Numbered from the stretch's first letter, positions 22,101 to 34,813 are shown. The stretch: DNA of 64,000 bases from Linnemannia elongata (GCA_036320915.1 JAXBDG010000020.1:744001-808000), one strand, 5' to 3'. The notes: generated from the sequence alone by a model not told the origin. Numbers and translations: made by a program.

Positions 22101-25100
22101 CATAGCGTCCAAAGCACAGATCCAACCCTCCGATAAATGCCAATCGACAATCGACCACGCAAATTTTCTAGCATAGCCAAGGGGTGAAGTAGGGATGATG
22201 TTAGCAATGGAGCATTCGCTTAACGGCATGTGTATACGATGGTAACTATGAAGGGTAGACGTACCTCGTGATGGGCCCAGAACTGAGTGGCGGTGACACT
22301 AATGTGATCTGGGTGGCGTTGGACTGCGATGAGGCGGAACAAGACCAAAGAAGCAAGATGTTAGCATCCAGATAGTTTTATAAATCTGTTTGGTGAAGTA
22401 CGAGACCCGGAACTGATGGTTTACCTTGGATGTTAGGATGGAGATCCTGGAGCCAGATCTTAGTGTGGGCAGAGTCGAGGGTAAGAGCGAGCGAGATCTC
22501 TTTGTAGACGACAATGTAGATCATGACACCCTCCATGGCCTTCTTCTTGAGAAGTCGGTCCAAACGGAACTCTTCGTTCTTCTCTGGGGGACGACGGAGA
22601 TACTATTTTACATTAATCAAGAAAAGAGAACACCTTCCATTAGAGCAATGTTCTCAGACACACATTAAATTCCAACCACTATGCAGTAGAACGTCAACTA
22701 AACATACCAGCTCGGGCGAGAGCCACCAGTCGCAAATATAAATCTCGGTCTTGGCAGCCAGGATGGCATCGGAGACGGCGTGGAAATAGTCCTTGCCGTC
22801 GACATAATACCGGACCTTGGCGTCGCTTCGCTGAGGAGCAAAGCTTCCAAAGCGATGAGAGTTCACCCAGGGGCTAGATTGCTTCATCTTATTAAAGTTG
22901 TCCATCCACTCAAGCATCTCGCGGTTGTGGTCGCCCTTGATCTCGATCTTCCGGTGACTGTTTCCGATCTCGATGTGGTGCATGTTCAAACCGAGGTAAT
23001 GCTCCTTGTGCTGAACATAGAATGTCTGGTCGAAAATGAACACGTCCGAAGGCTCCTCCGAACCAACAGTTGGGCAGAAGGCAAGGTAGGAATCACGGAT
23101 GAGCGCCCAGTTCTTGTTCCAGCGCTTGATGCTGCAAAAGCCACACATGCCATGAATGTTGTCGGTGACTTTGGTGTCGACGTAGGATTCCTTGCCCTTC
23201 CACCCCATGTCCTTGGTCAGTGACAAAGCCGAGATCTCCAAAAACTCGTAGAGGTCGTAGGCAGTCGTCCAGTTCAGTGCCTGCAGGACTTGGATGAGGT
23301 AATCTTGAAGAGCCTGCCGACGAGCCAAGTTACTTTGCCGGATGTAGTTGATCTTCTCCTCTGCTTTCATTCCCAGACTTGCTTTCGCCATCGAGAATGC
23401 ATAGGAGACCTATTGTATGATACGGCAGGCAATGTGGTCTTGTCAGCTAAGTTGGCGTAAAGCATTTGGCTTCTCATCGACACATTACTATGGCACTGGT
23501 GTGATAGAGTAAGATGAAATGAGATGCGTACCTGACTTGGGAACTTTGGAAGGTTGTCGAAGCGCTTGGCGGAGAGGATGAGGTGCAGCTTATAGAACTC
23601 GTACACGGTCCTGCGGATAACCCATTTGACATCTCCGTACTGCATCTGCAAGCGGAAGATGATTTGTTTGCTCACACCAAGATCGATCTCCGAATCCGTC
23701 ACCTCAATCTATTTTGTTACAAAGAAATGAAAAAAGCAGGCTGTTAGATTATGATGGAGCAAGAACAAAATCATAGGCGCTCTATCGTGAGACAATCCCG
23801 GTAACAATAACCATAGCGTATTAATTCGCTTTGCTTCTTACTCTGAGCATCTGGAAGAGGACCGCAGGCTATGTGTGTGTGTGGGGTGAGTGAGGCGTAA
23901 TGCAATCAGGAAGTGGTTAGTTTGTTTCCTTGTGCCCTGACGCGTATTGATTGACCGATCGAAAGAGAAACTTTAGTCCACATGAACCCAGAACCCTAAA
24001 ATGGACAGGGCCAGCGGGACAAATGGTCCAGACAACCAGAACAACACAACAACAACAAGGCTCTCATAATACAAGAAAAGATCCAAACTCCAGTTATTTG
24101 CTCCAAACATTGAGGAAGGGAGCAATGCTTCCACAAAAGTGAGGAGGCAAGAATGCAATGCAAAAAGAAAGGCAGCTCAGATGAGCTAAGAAAAGAAAAA
24201 AAATGTATGCATAAAAGAAAAAAGTAACCTTACCGGTCGACGCCCCTTGTCGTCCCTCCGCATCCAAAGTGCTGGAACAGCTGAACCTATAATAGCCAGG
24301 GCAGCTGCAGGCACATACATAGCATTCGACTCCTTTTTGCGGTTCTTCTGGAAGGCCGTAGCAGCGCTGTTCATGAAGAGGGCATTCCTGATGCCTTCCT
24401 TGCTGAAGATTTTGGGAAAGAGGTGCTGCATGCGATGACTACCTTCACCTTCCTCTCCTCCGTCATGCGAATGCCTGGAGTGGCGGTGGTGGCGGTGGCT
24501 ATTGTGATCGGGTGTCTCAGGGTTATCGATGACGTTGTGGATGACTGGGGAAGGTCTTCGAGTGGTCGAGACGCCATCAACTCCCAGCATTGAGCCTATT
24601 GTGAACAAGGTGCACAACATTACAATTCGACGGTCAGTTCAGTCAGTCGAGATTGAAATAGCCCAGTCCGAGTCCTTTTGTGTTGGCTGGTTGGGCATAA
24701 AATGTATCGTTACAACCTTCTCCTTTTCAGCTCACGCCCTCACTATGTCTGTAGGTCGGCCAGTCTCCATTCTGGTCTCTGCACCATCATATCCCCTAGT
24801 TCCCCCGTTTTTTGTCTCCGGGATAAGTGCTTGCTGTCCCCTTGTTTTAGTTTAGTATTGGTATTGGCCACGCCTTTTCATCATATTTCGCAGATCACTC
24901 CTTTTAATCTCACTCAGAAGAAGGGAGTCACCCATTCACACACAGATCCATGTCAAAATGCCATATCAATGGGAGATTATTTACCATGTCTTGATTCGGG
25001 GTGAGAGTCAAGAGTATTAGTCGACAGTGGGCTGAGCATCAACGACGTGTTGGCATTAGTCTCCTTTGCCAAGAGTTCAGGCTGTGACTTTTGTAGGATC

Positions 25101-25474
25101 TGGTGCACACGAACTTTGTCGACAAGATTGGCGAGTTTCATCCTCGGAGCAGCGACTGCATCAGGAGGCTGGATAGTAGTTAAAGTGATTTCCTTTTCGT
25201 TCATGGTCATGTCGAGTGCATCATGGCTGGCGTCGGTGATCGCGAGGGAGGGTTGGATGGGGTACTGCTGTTGCTGCTGCTGTTGAGGTTGTGGCTGGAG
25301 GAATTGTCTGTCGTTGTTGAGGTCGAGGTTTTTTTCGTTGGAATATGAATCGATAGCCTGGATCTTGTTGCTGTTGGTGTTGTTGTTGGCAGGGTTTATT
25401 CCTGGTTCTGTGGAGACGAGATTGGCAAGGTGGATAGGGTCGTCCTGCTGCTGGTGGTGCTGGGAACTGTCCAT
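19164..25474 (-). CDS. PLD1: Phospholipase D with PX and PH domains (Spo14/PLD1 type)
   Basis: Twelve exons: 25474-24985, 24595-24234, 23868-23842, 23708-23532, 23409-22708, 22602-22425, 22323-22265, 22167-21999, 21907-21545, 21447-20239, 20128-20028 and 19922-19164. They join in frame to 1531 residues. Residues 1-280 are low complexity (Gln/Asn then His/Arg). A PX domain (IFRLQMQYGDVKWVIRRTVY) sits at about 285-352. A PH region follows at about 400-540. The catalytic HxKxxxxD motifs are H664-K666-D671 (HEKICVVD, split by an intron) and H1230-K1232-D1237 (HSKLMIVD). The enzyme hydrolyses phosphatidylcholine to phosphatidic acid and choline at membranes. A roughly 300-residue charged insertion precedes the second motif. 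Exon 3 is only 27 nt. The second HKD is followed by the expected INDRS and GEP elements. The neighbour LPAAT also makes phosphatidic acid. Confidence 0.95.
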
Positions 25475-27200
25475 GGTTGCAACGGAGGAAGGGGGGGACA
25501 AAGGTATGAACTGTGATGGGTGGGTGAACTCTATTCAAAGTAGAGTAGGAGAAGGACACAAGGCCAAGCCCTGTCTTTGTGCGAGTGCGTGTTTCTGAAG
25601 AAGTGATTAGAGAAGAGTAAGACCCTAAAGGGCAAATGAGGTGTGAGGGAGGGAATGAATGAATGAATGAATGAATGAATGAAAGAACTTCAATGCGTGA
25701 GGAGTAGGGAAGGGGTGGTGTGATGAGTGAAGGGAAAAGAAGAGAGGAGAAGAGAAAGAAGAGGAACGAAGAAAAGAAAAGCAAAAAAAAAAAAAAAAAA
25801 AAAAAAATGCAGCCAAAGGAAGTCAGACAGACGGGCGAAGGCATGATCAGTTCAGTCTGTTTCTGTTTCTGATTAAAGAGTGATTGAATGAATACAACAT
25901 AACACAACTCAACTCAACTCAACACACGACACCCACACGATGGACGGGAAGAAAGAACGGAGGAAAGAAATATTCATTCTCCCTCTCTCTCTCTCTCTCT
26001 CTTCCCCTTTGCCTTCTGCCTTTTGGCTTTGCTCAGCCTGACTCTGCTTTCTCTGCTTTCCAATAAAACACGCTCACAACTCCCAACGGTATGCACTCTA
26101 CTTCCAAATCACAATGCATTAATCGTTGTTCCCGGCGGAGGGGGAGGGGGGAGGGGGGAGGGGGAGTGAACTGTAAGATCGCATTCTTCCTTTTGACCAC
26201 ATCCACACACACACACACTCTCTCTCTTCCCTTTTCCTCTCCTTCTGTCTCTCTTTCTCACACTTTTCATCGCGAACAACATTACAAAAGCACACTTCAA
26301 AACTGTCAATAACCCTTGTCGTAACTGCTCAAAAGGCTAACCTATCCTTCATAGAAGCACATGGACATACACCTTCGTCCTTATCGTAATGAGACTTTTT
26401 TCACAATTTTTCTTTCTTTCTCTTCCCTGTCCCACTTGTTCACCACCTAATGCAACACCGCGAAGAGGCCGTGAATATTCCACAACCCGTCAACCCAATC
26501 ATAACCATCTTGTGTGTTATTGTCGCGCAAAGAGGCGCGTGTGTGCTTTTTGCCTTTGCATTTGGTCTGTGACCGACCTAATTGGGAACAACATTACCCA
26601 TGTCGCATAATGTCTTAGGAGATATCCTTCCCTTTCTCTCCGCGCTTCATTTTTCTCTCCCTCAAACACAGCTCTCGTAACAAGGCTACAAAATGAGCTT
26701 GTATTGTAACATGTCTCCTACTTTGGTTCAAGGCTCATTGAATGCAGATAAAAAGTTGCTCGTGAATGCATCCAACAGAAAGATAGGAGCGATTTGTCAC
26801 TTGAAGGAAAGGATGCACTTTCTCGACTTTCTTCTTTGAGCCATAGAGCAACGCATTGAACACATCGGGTACAATAAACACCCCAGATCGATTGGTTGTT
26901 CGCATGGCGGTTAAACCCACCTTGAATGCGATGCGTTTGTTGTACGTACAAGCCGTGTACAGGGTGTAACGAGATGCAACAGCAATAGCAATCGATCCTC
27001 TAAATGATCGAGAGAATTAAGGTATATCGCACCCCTTAAATCGCATCCTTTGGAAAAGGAAACTCTGTGAAGTGACAAAGCAAGAATGATCCTTTCTGAG
27101 CGGAGGACTCTTTTTCTTCTTTTCTTCTCCCAGGGACCACCACGCTACACTACACCTCCACACCTTCATTCATTCTCTCATTCCTTTACTCTCACCGACC
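25475..27200. other. Divergent promoter region between PLD and LPAAT
   Basis: A 1.7-kb region between two divergent genes. It includes a (TGAA)n repeat near 25655-25682, an A run at 25781-25807 (a T run on the PLD strand), a CT repeat at 25980-26002 and a G-rich stretch at 26130-26166. Pyrimidine-rich leaders precede each gene. A 56-codon minus-strand ATG frame at 26905-26735 looks somewhat protein-like, but I cannot connect it to a family. Confidence 0.5.
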
Positions 27201-29424
27201 ATGCTCGACGCTGTCACCCGCCCCGCAAAGGCACTCGTCTACGGAACAGCCCTCTTCAGGTACACTCACTCTCCTTTCACACTCATTCTCAATCTCGCTC
27301 AACAGCACCCCCCCTACTCTCATTCCGAAAACAGCAACCCTCAAAACAAGCAGGGAAAATACGGTCCTCCCGTTACTGCACAGTTGTCACCTTATACAAC
27401 AACCAGCCCCTTCGTCGCCCCCTGTCCCAACAAACGCTTCTCGCAATGAACAATCATAACGCCTATACATACGAAAGAACACCAAGGACAACAACGATCA
27501 AGACAGAACGAGAGGCGGAATGAACATAACAGACGGAACCAGGAAACTGATCAATAATCCCTTTTTTTTTATTTTTATTTTTTTATTATTCTTTCGCTGG
27601 GTGTTATAGTTTTTGCTCTCTGCTCAATGTCGTCCAGGTCTTCTCTTTACTCCTGGTGCCTTTCTCGAAGCGTCTCTTCTTCGAGGTGAACGCCCGTGTG
27701 GCCGGTTCGATGTGGAAGGTTATGCAGGTAAGGAAACCTCAGTGAACGTCCACTATCACTATCGTTTTCGTCAGTTCTCACTTGCAATTGAGCTATGCTG
27801 ACCCTTTCTCCACTTTTTTTTCTATACCAACTAGATGATCATGGAGGTAAGAAAACGAGGCACGACAAAGTAGACTCAACAGGATGGGGGCATGCCACAG
27901 ATAGGAACAGGACAAACTACTCCCTCGTCCATTGACACCGGAACAATTCCTACTACAGCATTCCCTCGTGCTCGTGCTTGGGACTTGTGGAGAGTGGGAG
28001 AGAAGAGAAAGAGAACAGTGGGGTAAAGGGATGAGACAACAAAGGAAAGACCGACGACGGCGACGGTGCACAGTTGTTTTTGGGGTTGCGTGACTTTCGA
28101 CCATCGGATTTAAATTCAGTTCGTCCGTGGATTCAGAAAAGGAGAAAAATGTTTACTTTGTGTGTCGAATCGAATCGAATCGAATCGAGCCGGATATTGA
28201 CGGGAACCGATATTTAAAATACTTGTAGAAGAGACACAAGGCCGTGATCACCTTCTCAGGAGACAAGGTACCCCACCACGAGAGCGCCATCGTCTTTGGC
28301 AACCACCGCTCCTTTGTCGACTTTTACATGTTCCACTCCGTCGCCGCACGACGTGGAATGGTCAATTACATGAAGGTTCGTTGGATGTCTATAAACCAGC
28401 CGAGTTGTAAATGTGTGTGTAGATACCCCTAGTGTAACATGTTCGTTTTGCCTCTTCTTTTTCCATTCGACAGTACTTTGCCAAGGACTCTCTTAAATAT
28501 GTAAGCGAAATGGACCAACATCGTAATTTGCAACCGCCACAGCGTTACTTTTGTCACAACCGCATACTTATCCACCATTGCACCATCCCCCCCCCCCCCC
28601 CCCCCCCTTTTTTTTTTCAATGACTCTAGATCCCTTTCTATGGATGGGGCATGTGGATTATGGGTATGCTGTTCATCAACCGCAACTGGGCGCAGGATCA
28701 GGTCAAGATCAACAAAATGTTTGCACGGATATTGGACATTCAGGCACCTGTATGGATTGCTAGTTTCTTGGAGGGCTCTCGTTTGACGCCCAGCAAGCTT
28801 GCTGCCTCTCAGAAGTTCATGGCTGGACGCGGTCTTCCTCTGTTGTCGAACGTTCTTATGCCCCGAACCAAGGGCTTCATCACCACTGTTAACAAGTTTC
28901 GTGGAAGCCACGTCAAGTGTGTCTATGGTAAGAATTGAATCTTCAACTGCCTGTTTCATGGAGGGTCGTGGCATTCGGCCTATGAAAGAGCTTTCCGGGA
29001 ATCTAGCAAAAGGAATGGAGAAGAGAGCGTCCTAGGACCTAGAAAAAGATAGAATAAGCCACTGGTCCAAAAAGCGCCGTTTTGACAGCCCCTTTTCATT
29101 TCCGGCAGCCACTGGAGAAGGTGTACTAACTTTGCCTCCTTCTACATGCACATGGTACTAGACTTTACTTTTGCCTATTTCCACAAGACCAAGGGTTTCG
29201 GTGTGCCTCCAGATTTGGTTCGTGTTCACACTGCCCAGTTGAGCCCCGAGTACAAGTTCCACGTGCATGTGAAGCGTTACATGATTGATGATCTGCCCTC
29301 GGACGACGAGAAGCTGAACGAGTGGGTTGTTCAAAAGTACGTCGAGAAGGACGCCTTCCTGGAACAGATGAAAGAGAACTGGACCGATGGCATTGAGGGT
29401 GGTGTCTGGTCTGAGAAGTGGTAG
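27201..29424 (+). CDS. 1-acyl-sn-glycerol-3-phosphate acyltransferase (LPAAT/PlsC family)
   Basis: Seven exons: 27201-27259, 27610-27727, 27835-27846, 28229-28375, 28474-28500, 28630-28927 and 29162-29424, giving 307 residues. The acyltransferase HX4D motif is in GNHRSFVDFYMFH (about residue 92), with the second block IPFYGWGMWIMGMLFINRNW and the glycerolipid-binding block FLEGSRLTP downstream. N-terminal hydrophobic segments (FCSLLNVVQVFSLLLVPF) suggest ER membrane anchoring. It transfers an acyl group to the sn-2 position of lysophosphatidic acid to make phosphatidic acid, the first intermediate common to phospholipid and triacylglycerol synthesis. Exon 3 is only 12 nt. The exon 4 acceptor reads TAGAAG, so the start could shift by 3 nt (28229 or 28232). 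Intron 5 contains a run of 21 C. AGPAT 3-5-like rather than AGPAT1-like, by the conserved blocks. Confidence 0.93.
28151..28188. repeat. (TCGAA)n repeat in LPAAT intron 3
   Basis: About four to five tandem copies of TCGAA/AATCG inside the third intron of the LPAAT gene. Confidence 0.7.
28587..28607. repeat. Poly(C)21 homopolymer in LPAAT intron 5
   Basis: 21 consecutive C directly followed by a T run, immediately upstream of the branch/acceptor region of the intron; it could serve as an extended polypyrimidine tract. Confidence 0.8.
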
Positions 29425-30428
29425 TTACAGTACCTCTTTCTTATATTTCCCCTTCATATCTTTAATTGTGCACAACTGTTTAAATAAATAATCCGGTTTA
29501 AGCAAACAAAAAATGGAAGGACAAGGAATGTGCCAAACCAGCTGTGCAGAAATATGTGATATGGACTTGTGTACCTGAAGCATGGAGTAAGAAGACAAAC
29601 CAGGTCGGAGATTGGCGGGTTTGCTAGCCTTGCCCTGAATCAAGGAGGTCACCTCTGATTTTCCAGTTTGCTGCTCTCTTTTTCGAAAAATAAGAAAAAA
29701 AATCATTAAGGTGCTTGGTTGAGCAAAAGTCTCTGACTCGATGCTTTTTTTTTTTCAAAAAGTCGTGAATCACAGCGTTTTTGTTTTAATACGTGTACAG
29801 AAGGGGCGAGGCAGACGAGCAATCGAGGAACACTTGGGCACTCACACGAGGAGTCGGTTGGGTAGGACAGTAAGGTAGATCCGTGTGGGTACAAATGCCG
29901 AAGAGAGATGAGAACAAGATGGATAGAGAATTGAGAATGGTGCATGGTGTTGGCATGGTTTGAATGGTCTATCTGACTGCTACGACAGCTTACGAGTGTG
30001 ATTCTGACAAAAAAAAAAACAAGAAACAAAAAACAACGGAGGGAGGCGGACGGTTCTTTGGGCAATGATTGGTTGAAATCCAATCCGAACGTCCATGTCC
30101 TTCCCCTTCCTTATCTCCTCCAGTCGAGTGAGTGAGATGTGGGCGAAGTGTGCACATGCTAGTCAAACCAAAAGTCAGTTTTTAACGACTCACACACTTT
30201 TTTGTTTTTGATGGAGTCACAGACTTTTGGCATCCCTCCGAAAGGGTATAAAAGGGTCCTTCGACCTCTACCATTTTTTTATCCTCATTACTTTCTCTTC
30301 TCTTCTCTTCTCTTCCCTTTTCGTACACACTCTTCGCTTCGACGACAACGAAAACCGATCTCACTCGCAAACACATCTCCTCACTTCACACTCACTCACT
30401 CACTCTCACATATAATTAATAACCAGAC
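29425..30428. other. Intergenic with asparagine synthetase promoter
   Basis: 3' region of LPAAT followed by the promoter of the asparagine synthetase gene: ATTGG at 30068-30072 and CCAAT at 30080-30084, a TATA box at 30247, and a pyrimidine-rich leader. No gene seen. Confidence 0.6.
30247..30254 (+). promoter_or_regulatory. TATA box of asparagine synthetase
   Basis: TATAAAAG, 182 bp upstream of the ATG and followed by a pyrimidine-rich initiator-like stretch. Confidence 0.55.
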
Positions 30429-32546
30429 ATGTGTGGAATCTTTGGTGTTTACAACCTCCCTGGCGATGCCCACGCCTTCCGCCAACGCGCCCTTTTCCTC
30501 TCCAAGAAGTAAGCCCCCCTTTTCTTTTTTCTTCTTCAACGTATTTTTTGGGCCTCCTTTTTTCGCGTTCCTATCTAACCTCGTTTACATATTCACCTAC
30601 ACGCTACAAATAGGCTCAGACATCGCGGACCTGACTGGAGCGGATGCACTGTTGCCGGCAACCACATCCTCTGCCACGAGCGTCTTGCCATCGTCGGTGT
30701 TGGTAAGTCTTCTCTATCTGTTTCTTTCTACCGATTTGTCATGCGATAATATAGACTAGATCCTCGATCTACTTCTGCTTTGCTGCACAAGCATGTGGAG
30801 ACAGGAGGAAAGGAACACAAACGGAAAATCGACTGAGTCAGAAAGGAAAATTAATTCGCTTTCTGTTGGCATCTCTTGTGTAATCGATCGGATTGGGAAT
30901 GATTAGAATCGGGAGCCCAGCCCTTGACCAATGACGACGCATCGCTTATCCTTTCCGTCAACGGCGAGATCTATAACCACAAGGCCCTCCGCAAGTTGTG
31001 CCCTGAGGGTACGCACTTCAAGACCCAGTCCGACTGCGAGGTCATCCTCCACCTTGTAAGTTCTCTTTTCTCTCCTTTTTGCCAGGATCATATATCTGCC
31101 TTCTCCACAAAACAGAGGGAATATGGAATCTAACATTCATTTGGTTCTCTTTTAATACAGTACAAGCATATGGGCGCAGAGGTCGTGAAACACTTGGACG
31201 GAATGTTCTCTTGGGTCCTTCTCGACACCAAAAAGAACCGTATCCTTGCCGCCCGCGACCCTATCGGCATCACAACTCTCTACCAAGGATGGAACAGCAA
31301 ACAACCCGGAACCCTCTACTTCGCCTCGGAACTCAAGGCCCTCAACGAAGAGTGTGATCGAATCATTGCCTTCCCCCCTGGACACATCTTTGACTCGGAA
31401 ACCGGCGAAACGACCCGGTATTTCCAGCCTACTTGGTGGGATGGTGAAAAGATCCCTGCCAACCCAGTCGACTATAAGCTTATCCGTGAGTCCCTGGAGA
31501 AGGCTGTCCGGAAGAGATTGATGTCGGAGGTTCCTTATGGTGTTCTCCTCAGTGGTGGCTTGGACTCTTCCTTGATTGCTTCGATCGCCGCACGGGAGAC
31601 GCAAAAGATGATTGATGGAACCGTCCCCCTCAACAAGGACGGTGACGACGTCGACGAGTCCGCAGTTGCCTCATGGCCTAGACTCCACTCCTTCTCGATC
31701 GGTCTTGAAGGCTCGCCCGATCTGGCCGCCGCCCGCGTCGCTGCCGACTTCTTAAAAACCGTCCATCACGAGTACACCTTCACAGTTCAGGACGGTCTGG
31801 ACGCCATCGCCGATGTTGTCTACCACCTCGAGACCTACGACGTCACCACCATCCGCGCCTCAACACCCATGTACCTCCTCAGCAGAAAGATCAAGGCCAT
31901 GGGCGTGAAGATGGTCCTCTCCGGTGAGGGCGCTGACGAGATCTTTGGCGGTTACCTCTACTTCCACGCGGCCCCCTCGGCTGCCGACCTCCACACCGAG
32001 ACCGTCTCCCGCGTCAAGAACCTCCACTACGCCGACTGCCTCCGCGCCAACAAGTCGACCATGGCCTGGGGCGTCGAAGCCCGAGTCCCCTTCCTTGACA
32101 AGGCCTTCCTCGAGGTCGCCATGAACGTCGACCCCCAGGAGAAGATGTCCTTCAAGGGCAAGATGGAGAAACATATCCTCCGCAAGGCCTTTGACACCTC
32201 CGACGACCCTACTGCTCAACCCTACCTCCCCGATTCGATTCTCTGGCGCCAAAAGGAGCAGTTCTCGGACGGTGTTGGATACAGCTGGATTGATTCTTTG
32301 AAGGATACGGCTTTGGCCAAGGTCTCGGACGAGGAGTTTGCCAAGGCTGCCGAGCGCTGGCCCCAGGATACCCCTCAGACCAAGGAGGCATATTGGTACC
32401 GTGAGGTCTTTGAGCAGGCTTTCCCCCAGGATGCTTGCACAGAGTCTGTTGTCCGCTGGATCCCTCGTGGTGACTGGGGTTGCCCTGCTGATCCTTCTGG
32501 TCGTGCCCAGAAGGTTCACGATTCTGCCTACGAAAAGACTGACTGA
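30429..32546 (+). CDS. ASN1: Asparagine synthetase (glutamine-hydrolysing)
   Basis: Four exons, 30429-30508, 30614-30702, 30907-31055 and 31161-32546, give 567 residues, close to the yeast Asn1/Asn2 length. The start MCGIFGVYN exposes Cys2, the nucleophile of the class II glutamine amidotransferase domain. RHRGPDWSG and VNGEIYNH line the glutaminase site. The C-terminal half holds the ATP pyrophosphatase loop SGGLDSS, then [17 protein letters not shown] and the motif RVPFLD. It converts aspartate, glutamine and ATP to asparagine, glutamate, AMP and PPi in the cytosol. Exon 4 uses a highly biased codon set rich in C at third positions, suggesting strong expression. Intron 2 contains a perfect TGAGTCA at 30834-30840, the binding site of Gcn4-type regulators. 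AATAAA lies at 32589, shortly after the stop. Confidence 0.97.
30834..30840. promoter_or_regulatory. Gcn4/Cpc1-type site inside intron 2 of asparagine synthetase
   Basis: TGAGTCA, identical to the bZIP site through which Gcn4 activates amino-acid biosynthesis genes in other fungi. A 7-bp match can arise by chance, and its intronic position is unusual. Confidence 0.3.
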
Positions 32547-32588
32547 ACGATTCCGTAAGGCGGTTGTATACCATTCCAAAAACATTGT

Positions 32589-32594
32589 AATAAA
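32589..32594 (+). terminator. Polyadenylation signal of asparagine synthetase
   Basis: AATAAA, 43 bp after the stop codon, followed by a run of A at 32612-32629. Confidence 0.5.
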
Positions 32595-32909
32595 ACCATT
32601 GTACCCTTTCAAAAAAAAAAAAAAAAAATACACTTGCATTGAAATGCTTTTTATTTTATATATATTCGCGAGTATACACCTCCGTCTAATGCCTTCATCA
32701 ACATACAGCCCTCACCCAGAGAGAAGAGAGCTGATGGGTGAGATTCCTTGTATGTTTGGCAGGAAGGGAATAAGAAAGAAAGAAAACAAAGACGCGTCGT
32801 ATCGAAAACTGACGGCTACGTCTCTATCTTACGTCTCTGACGGATTTTGCCCTTTCTCCACTCGTTGTGACCATGGGTCTGCCCGGTCTCCTTCCCAGCT
32901 ATCCAGCCC

Positions 32910-34631
32910 CTAAGGTAAGAGTATGACAAGTGTAGCCCAACTGTTGTATTGACGGAATACATGCAGCGCAATATAGAGAATCGGTGTGATCTTCTTGTCC
33001 TTGCACTCTGCATACGACGAAAATATCGCTTCCACAACTGGCTCTGTGTCAATCGCCTCCACTGGGTCCCGATTCCCTCTCTGCGCCGCGACCTTTTCGT
33101 TCACCAGGAGCCTTCTCCATTTCTACTTGCGACAAACAAATAAAGTTACATAAAGGTAAACATGTATCTTCGCGCGCTATTATACAAAAGTTATGGCGTC
33201 GTCCACCTCTCCCGATAACTTACCTGCACCCAGCTCGCCCAAAGAAGAACTGCGTCCTGAGCCCGCTGAATGTCATCTTCTTTCATCTCCTGACTGTAAA
33301 ACATCTCCAAAACACTGGCCGTTATCGTCTTGATCTCTTGCTCCGAGAATCCAACATGTCTTTTGTTGAAGCGGACTATGCCTGACAGCAGTCTATAATA
33401 ACAATGACAACAGGAAAAAGAGTAATGTGTTTATGCAAACAGCCCTCCACTGCTTAATATCAAACAAGAGAACAAAGTGCAACGTGACGAACTTACGCGA
33501 TCTCGTCCACATGCGTATGATCCAGGAGAGCCTTGCGCTTTGCAGACTCATAGAGTTCTGTCACCCGAGACCCCCACTCCTCTTGCAGCCGCAACTTGAA
33601 CAGATACACAGGACGATCCTTCGCCCATGCCGGCAAAGAGCGGCCGTCTTGAAGGCTGCTGAATAGAATGTCCTGCAACGATCCAGCAGCGCTGAAAAAC
33701 GCTTGTGCCTCCTCCTCCACAGTCTTGTTAAAATCAAGCGGAGAAGGTAGTGAACATGACGAATCCTCAGGCGACGAGGGATAGGATCCCCCACCAATGG
33801 TGTGGCGCAACGATCGAACTGGAGAATTGACGATCGTGACTTCTTGGCAAACAAATGTAGAAAGAAAAAAGGCGTCTTTATTAGCCACATGCGTGTCAGT
33901 TGACATCCATGAATAACAAGATACAACAAACCCCTCACCTTCGTCGCGATCACCAGACAACGAGCCTCCATCCATGGTCGGCAACTTCCGCTTTTTGGAA
34001 CTCGATAATGCCGTTGACGACGATGTTAAAAGTAACGACGACGACAGTGAGGCGTTTCTGGCGGCGGTACGACCAGATGATTCGTCATCTATATTAACAT
34101 AACATGACATGAGTAAAATTACAGAATTCTACAATTAACCTCTCCCATTTTGGGGCACGATAAACATATCTGTGTCTTCAACGTACTTTTGGGATCATCT
34201 TGAGGACGCGACCGAAGAAGCCTGCTTGTGAAGAACTGGCCTCTATCCACAAGGTCCTCAACAGTCTTTGTGGTTGAGATATCAATTCGGTAGTCTGCCG
34301 TTAGACATGCCCAAAAGCCCTCGCCTTCATTGCGTTGCCATGTTTTGTACTTTGTGTCGACTGCAGTTCTACTGGACAGCGGCAGCTGGCTGTCTGATAG
34401 AAGCCTCGAAAAAGCTGCATGAGCGTCTTGTTCGCAAGTGTACCCAAATTCGTTGCAAAACTCAGGCATGCCGATGTTCTCTTTCCGTGCGAGCTTGTTT
34501 AGGAACCATAATCTGCCCTCCTTTGGCGTCGAAAGGATGACATTGTTGCCGGTGCTGTCATCGCTCTCACTGTTCTCAATGCTGCCTTCGTTGTACTTGT
34601 CGTCACAGATGTCAGTCTTCCTGGAATCCAT
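32910..34631 (-). CDS. Hypothetical protein, five exons
   Basis: Exons 34631-34187, 34088-33939, 33842-33497, 33392-33224 and 33122-32910 join in frame to 440 residues. The start MDSRKTDICDDKYNEG is the only ATG near the 5' end; the longer frame begins with GTG. An ordered N-terminal block (LWFLNKLARKENIGMPEF) is followed by a Ser/Thr-rich linker with the basic cluster SSSKKRKLP. A helical C-terminal half comes next (ELYESAKRKALLDHTHVDEI, LLWASWVQKWRRLLVNEKVA). I do not recognise a family. The basic cluster could be a nuclear localisation signal. The exon 3 acceptor is AAGAAG, so one residue is uncertain. Two long direct repeats lie in its presumed promoter (34735-34933). It stands at the edge of the repeat-rich accessory block. 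Confidence 0.75.
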
Positions 34632-34734
34632 GCTTCTAGCTCGAGAAAGCACAGATGGGTTTGGAAGATCAATGCCAAGTTAGTCATCCATTGTAGCGCA
34701 GGTGAGAATGAGAAGCTCACGTCTGTCGAACACG

Positions 34735-34813
34735 CCTCACTCCACCTTCCGCCCTTCCCCCGCGAACTAACACAAGTTCAGCTACAAGGAAGGCGAGGCT
34801 AAGAAGGAACCAG
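34735..34813. repeat. Direct repeat copy 1
   Basis: First of two about 80-bp direct repeats with a period of 119 bp. Begins CCTCACTCCACCTTCCGCCC and ends GGAACCAG. It differs from copy 2 at several positions including a 1-bp indel. Confidence 0.85.

Noticed and set aside
26735..26905. 56-codon minus-strand ATG frame with protein-like composition (MRTTNRSGVFIVPDVFNALL)
   Set aside because: No family match, no leader or promoter signature, and it lies in the divergent promoter between PLD and LPAAT.
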